NCBI GenBank assembly: GCA_000310025.1
Contig: FN647849.1
Coordinates: 10,457-22,235 of the forward strand
DNA length: 11,779 nt
Direction of reading: 5' to 3'
Origin: Ectocarpus siliculosus
Taxonomy: Eukaryota; Sar; Phaeophyceae; Ectocarpales; Ectocarpaceae
The notes beneath the pieces are model-generated. The model saw only the letters and a program-made list of their open reading frames with translations. It was not told the DNA's origin and did no database searches. Both the position numbers and the translations under genes were made by a program. Below, one piece after another: positions 7,791 through 11,779 of this stretch (within the stretch, counting starts at the first letter, position 1; every line of letters starts with the position of its first letter).

Positions 7791-8216
7791 AATCTCTTAA
7801 CTCTTCTGGCTCTTATCAGAACTACTGTAGATGCTAGCCGGCAAGGTTGTGGCATATGCTGCTACAACTTACAGGCATTGACGCTCTCCTTCGCACTCCG
7901 TGGACGATCGATTGCCACGCGCTTCGAGAGACGCGTTTGAGTAGATAGCTCTACACAGAGCGGGGAATCGAAAACTGCTGACCGAGGTCTTAGCTAGGGA
8001 ACTCAAGTGTGTCGAATCGCCGCGAGGCACGCACAGGCAGCGAGCGAGAAATCTCAGATACACAACGGGGGGCCTAAAGGAGAAGATATGAGGGTACGTG
8101 GCATATTTCTCTGCGTATCCCCCCAGTGTTGAAGAACAAAAGAGGAGCGGTTTATTACTGTCTGCACACTTTGCGTGATACCTGGTATCAAGCAAGACGC
8201 CTGCAACCCACTGGCC
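7791..8216. promoter_or_regulatory. Shared divergent promoter/5' UTR region
   Basis: These 426 bp separate the start codons of two divergently transcribed genes and must hold both 5' UTRs and promoters, unless either gene has an unseen upstream exon. I see no clear TATA box or other named element. The interpretation rests on gene layout only. Confidence 0.55.
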
Positions 8217-8729
8217 ATGGTGAGCTCCCTATGGACCCTGCCGCGTGCAGCCCGAGGATTCGTCGTCGCCCTCCTAGCCTTCCGCACATGGTCAAGCGCG
8301 GGGGCTTTCGTGAAGCCTCATCTGCTCAGAAACGGCGGAGTTCTGCTGTTGACATCTACGATGGGCGGTCGCTTGTCAACCCCAAGACAACAGCAACGAT
8401 GGCAGCACCACCACCGCCACCAGCGGGCGTCTTTTGCCCATCCAATCCCGGCCAGGTCGAGCGGCGGCACTCGTAGCGGGACGGACGGGGTCATTCTCCT
8501 TGCCACCTCTACAGGCGGAGGCGATGACGTTGTCGTCGTCAGCACGGATACTACGAAGGCGGAGATCCCTGCCATGGCCACACCCGACAGCAGTAAGGAG
8601 AAGAAGTCGCCCAACCTCAGCGCCTACTGGGAAATCCTGAGGCCGAATAACATCCCGGCCTCCTTCGGCCTCGTGGCGGCGGGGGCGTTGGTTGCCTCGC
8701 ACACCGCCGTCGCGCTCTTTGAACCGAAG
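8217..8729 (+). CDS. UbiA gene exon 1 (leader, linker, first membrane helix)
   Basis: This exon is 171 codons. The ATG at 8217 sits in GGCCATGG, a strong eukaryotic start context, and gives a sensible signal peptide. An in-frame GTG lies 42 bases upstream, but it has no supporting context and would spoil the leader. The donor is CCGAAG|GTGTGT, phase 0. Confidence 0.87.
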
Positions 8730-10764
8730 GTGTGTTCAACAACCGGAAAACCAAACAAACAGCAGAGTAAGATCGGGCGCTGTGGATCTCAGCTGCTCCA
8801 CTGTTGTTGATGCAGCGCGGAACCCAGTTTGGTCGTGGTTTCATATCTGCCCCAGCTACAACAGGCACGTACCTATTTACACTGTAGAGAGTTAGCTCGG
8901 GCTGTGTGTCCCCTGTAAGCTAACCCAGGTGAGTGCCTTCTGGTTTGCTGTGGTTTGCTGCTGTGTGTAGTGTTTCGTTCTGTTCTTGGTGGATAAACTC
9001 CAGCTGACAGGTTTATTCCATTCCGTTCGAGATGGGATATGTACTGGAGAGAACGCGGCACCGCACTTCAATGTTTGAAGTGGACAGAAGCTTTCATGGT
9101 GTCGTCGGAAAATTCGATCCCCCAGAAAACGGCGATACTTTCATGTACCCCCTCGAAAAAGGAGTCGAGGTGGTGTGGTGAAGCGAGGCCAGCCAAAGAC
9201 GCAACTTCTTTCGTTGTTTTCGTTGTTTTCGAAGGGCCGTCCTAGTCTATCTAGACTCTTCGTTCAGCAAGAAGAGCCGTGCCTCTAAGCCCTCATTGGC
9301 GGCCGAGCCCTAATCCCGACCCTTTAATTGTCCCATGGGCCGTACCATGCCGTCCAACACCGTCCAACGCTTCCCACATGTCACACACGTCCCAAGGGCA
9401 TCCCATGGAACACCCCGATCGTCCCATGGGACGTGTGTGTATGGGAATCGTGGGACGGCCCATGGGACACCTAAGGGTTGAGGGGCCGCCCATGAGGGGG
9501 GTGGGATGCGTGGGACGGCCCCTGGGATGTCCCATGTCAATGTGGGGTGGCCCATGGGACGCAAGCGGGGACGCCCATCAAACGCCCATGAATTGTCATG
9601 CGTGGCCGTGGGTGAGAAGACAACGGTAGCAGCCTAAGCGTCCTCCTATCGATGCGTCTGTGCGTCCGGCTCATGGGGAGGAGTGGGACGTCCCACCCGT
9701 CCCATGGGACGCCCATGGAGCGTACCGTGTGGACTCCCAATACTGCCAATGGAGAAACAAGCAAGAGGTCGGCACCGGAACTTCGTCGGATGCACTCATT
9801 GACTCAACGCTGTCACGAGCCGAACACCAATTCGCCTGATTTACGGATGACGCCCGATTTACCGGTTAACGTTGACGCGGGCCCGCCAACAACAAAAAGT
9901 CAACGTAGTACGGGTCGGGAATCAATTTTTTCTCATCGTCGTCACCGCCGAGCGCAGGTCATTGTATAGCTTTTAGTGTCGGATCCACGGCTGAGCTGTG
10001 TTTCTCAACCCTGCGTTCTTTTTTTTATGTGACAATCTGACCCTCTGCAACTTGACGGGATATTTCAATACTTTCTTTCTTATTTCGGGACCCGTTCGGT
10101 GCGACAGACCAGCGATTGGCTGCGTGCGTGCGTGCGTGCCTGAATAAATACGCAAACAGACGCAACCAACACGCGCTGCAGGGTAACAAGCAGGCCAGAT
10201 CGAAGTCGGCACACTGATAGATATACATCCATGGAGCGCAAGTGCGTATGTGCGTGTTTCTTGGATGTAAGGGCGCCTTAACCATACAATCGAAACCAGC
10301 AGGTCAACCTGGCCAACGACATGATGTAAGTCAAATAGCGACGCAACAATCGCCGCCAACATTATTTTTCGTCAGCGCCCTCCCCCAGCAAGGGTGGGTC
10401 CGCGGAGGAAGGTAGACGACAGGGTTCAAGTCTCGGGGTTCCGAAGTTCTTGCGAAAGGAGAGTGCGCAACACCACACTACCAAGTACCTTGAAATTGGT
10501 GTTTGTGTGTGGTGCCATTTTGGATCCGAAATTTTCATGCCCATGATCCTAGTACTTGCAGTAATGCATATTTGTTCGCAGTACGTAAGCCCCCACGAGC
10601 GTCACAACTCCCCCCGCCCCCCTCCGCCCGCCACTGCTGTCTGATGTGTATATTCCCTTGCATAAATGAAGGTCCTGCTCACGGCGTTTGCCGCAGCCGC
10701 GGTGTCTGTCGGGTCCTGCGTCCTCAACGACTGGTTCGACATCGAGTTGGACCGCGTGAATGAG
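8217..10764 (+). CDS. Plastid-targeted UbiA-family prenyltransferase, 3' partial (two exons)
   Basis: UbiA enzymes are membrane proteins that move an isoprenoid chain onto an aromatic ring, a chlorin or a glycerol-type acceptor. Exons 8217-8729 and 10672-10764 join in phase 0 to give 202 codons with no stop. Residues 1-30 look like a signal peptide (hydrophobic core FVVALLAF, 15-22) ending in AGA|FVKP with Phe31, an ASAFAP-like plastid signature of algae with red secondary plastids. Residues 35-135 are a low-complexity transit/linker region. The mature domain begins YWEILRPNN (137-145), followed by a membrane segment (about 148-168), a second one (172-189), and then N190-D-W-F-D194-I-E-L-D198, the NDxxDxxxD Mg2+/diphosphate motif. 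The family is about 300 residues, so roughly two thirds of the domain and the second Asp-rich motif lie to the right. Tocopherol-pathway members usually have NQ instead of ND here, so that role is less likely. Chlorophyll synthase, a MenA-type enzyme or a DGGGP-synthase-like enzyme all remain possible. Confidence 0.88.
8730..10671 (+). other. UbiA intron 1
   Basis: This 1942-bp GT-AG intron contains the CCCATGGG cluster, a short TGCG tandem run (about 10121-10140) and otherwise unremarkable DNA. No exon is needed inside it, because the flanking exons join with correct family spacing. Confidence 0.85.
9331..9718. repeat. Cluster of CCCATGGG palindromes
   Basis: Five full CCCATGGG palindromes, several extended to GTCCCATGGGAC, and many half sites such as GGGACG, CGTCCC and GCCCATG are scattered over about 390 bp inside UbiA intron 1. 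Spacing is irregular, so this is not a simple tandem array. It may be a decayed fold-back repeat. Confidence 0.8.
10672..10764 (+). CDS. UbiA gene exon 2 (Mg2+-binding motif)
   Basis: The acceptor is ATAAATGAAG|GTC and the donor is AATGAG|GTGGGG. The exon is 31 codons. Joining EPK to VLLTAF gives the usual distance from the RP motif to NDxxDxxxD (48 residues), so no exon is missing between. Family members go on with P-x-RP after the VN(E/K) residues, so the next exon should open with a proline. I found no such exon in the remaining kilobase. Confidence 0.85.
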
Positions 10765-11779
10765 GTGGGGCGACACAACAAGTAACAACAATCCATTAAC
10801 TTAGTGATCCTTGGCAGAATTGTATTTGTGGTTAATTCAGGGAAGATGTTTTCGGAAGAGGTGGGGGGGGGGGTGCTCATGCAAACTCAAGGTGGGGGGG
10901 GTTGTGTAATGTCACCTGAAGCTTTCCTTCTGTCTGCAATCCGGTCCGTTGCTCTAGCTAGCGCGGGGCCCGTTTAAGTGCCGTTCACGCTGTGGTTTCC
11001 ACGTGTTTTTTTGTTCTGCACATGGTAGTCTGCCTCGGCCACATTCTCTTGACGCCTTTTTCGGGCCCATCAGCCACCCTCCCAAAGCACCTAGCCGCCA
11101 TTTACCGTCAATCTCTCGGGGCAGAGCTTTTTTGGGGAGGGTGGGGGAGGGGCACGGGATGGACGTCCCAGTATCGAGGTACCACCTAAGGGAGAGAGCA
11201 AAATTACGTCGTCCACTTCGCCGGCTCTCGCGAGGTCGCTACCAAGGTTTCGGGCTGAGTGTCATAACTACAGCGAGCTGTACATGCCCGTGCTTGTTTC
11301 CTCTTCAATTCGTTGAAAACGTGTCGCATCGTGGTTGGACCGTGCCCCCCTCCGCTCCCCAGCCCTGTTTCCGATCCCTCTCTCGCTCTGGCTTTGCTTC
11401 CATCCCCTTCCCTCCCTTTCCTGTTCAACCCATACATGGTATTCGGCGGTACGTAATCTCAGGGCCATTGGAACAGTCGCGGCTCCCGATCTCCCCAGCT
11501 GTCGCTGGTAGACTTGAGAGGGGAGGTAGAAACAGCGCGAGCGACTTCTCTAGAATCAAGAAACAAACACGTCAACTTTTCTCGACTGGGACGCGAAAAA
11601 AATCACCGTTCCATGACGAGAAGAGTCGAGGGACGAAGAGAAGATAACTGTTGCCATCTCTGCCTCCCTAGCAGTTACTCCGCACAACCATACTCCCCTC
11701 TTTGCTCCGACCCCTCGAGGACGCGCAATCATTGGTCAAACCGCTAGGGCATACAAACAACCGAGTACGCCCCCCCCCC
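10765..11779 (+). other. UbiA intron 2, partial
   Basis: This begins with GTGGGG after exon 2 and runs to the window end without a recognisable next exon. It contains short G-runs (10862-10872 and about 10892) and a pyrimidine-rich stretch (about 11340-11430), and ends in nine C. Confidence 0.65.

Noticed and set aside
7538-8195. Minus-strand frames upstream of the TBC start as an extra first exon
   Set aside because: They lack a convincing donor into 7790 and show no conserved sequence. The ATG at 7790 with an upstream in-frame stop is the simpler choice.
10415-10445. tRNA-like GGTTCAAGTC string
   Set aside because: The bases around it cannot form the five-pair T stem, and no acceptor stem or anticodon arm is found.
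11003-11647. Plus-strand open frame of 214 codons in the right tail
   Set aside because: Composition is Pro/Ser/Arg-rich, no domain is recognisable, and there is no UbiA continuation. It lies in what should be UbiA intron 2. It remains possible but unsupported.

Overview
This is nuclear DNA from a eukaryote with long introns. The best reading is a photosynthetic stramenopile, most likely a brown alga. Three things support this: a protein leader with an ASAFAP-like plastid cleavage motif (typical of red-lineage secondary plastids), many small exons joined by strong GT-AG introns of about 0.4-1.9 kb, and introns full of CAG/AAC microsatellites, long G-tracts and short non-autonomous repeats. 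The species is inferred from style and is not proven. The window starts in a G-tract and ends in a C-tract, so both edges may be assembly breaks.

Two genes lie head to head around a 426-bp spacer (7791-8216). To the left, on the minus strand, six exons (7790 down to 2126) encode most of a TBC-domain Rab GTPase-activating protein. All splice phases agree, and the joined product has both catalytic fingers (IxxDxxR and YxQ). Its C-terminal exons are not found in the window. To the right, on the plus strand, two exons (8217-8729 and 10672-10764) encode the N-terminal part of a plastid-targeted UbiA-family prenyltransferase, ending just after the NDxxDxxxD Mg2+/prenyl-diphosphate motif. The rest lies beyond the right edge.

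The introns and the left 2 kb hold several small repeat families: a roughly 519-bp element flanked by G-tracts (two full copies at 29-547 and 1125-1643, and one truncated copy at 3972-4108), a roughly 150-bp repeat with a telomere-like stretch (624-774 and 2983-3127), and a 220-bp terminal-inverted-repeat element like a MITE (880-1102 and 4611-4831, plus a lone arm at 4507-4573). Two insertions sit right against splice sites of the TBC gene. One is flanked by a roughly 40-bp duplication of the splice acceptor itself. A cluster of CCCATGGG palindromes fills part of the prenyltransferase intron.

The two genes have unrelated jobs (membrane traffic and plastid prenyl-lipid synthesis), so only shared promoter DNA would link them. 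No RNA genes, CRISPR arrays or complete transposase/reverse-transcriptase genes were found.
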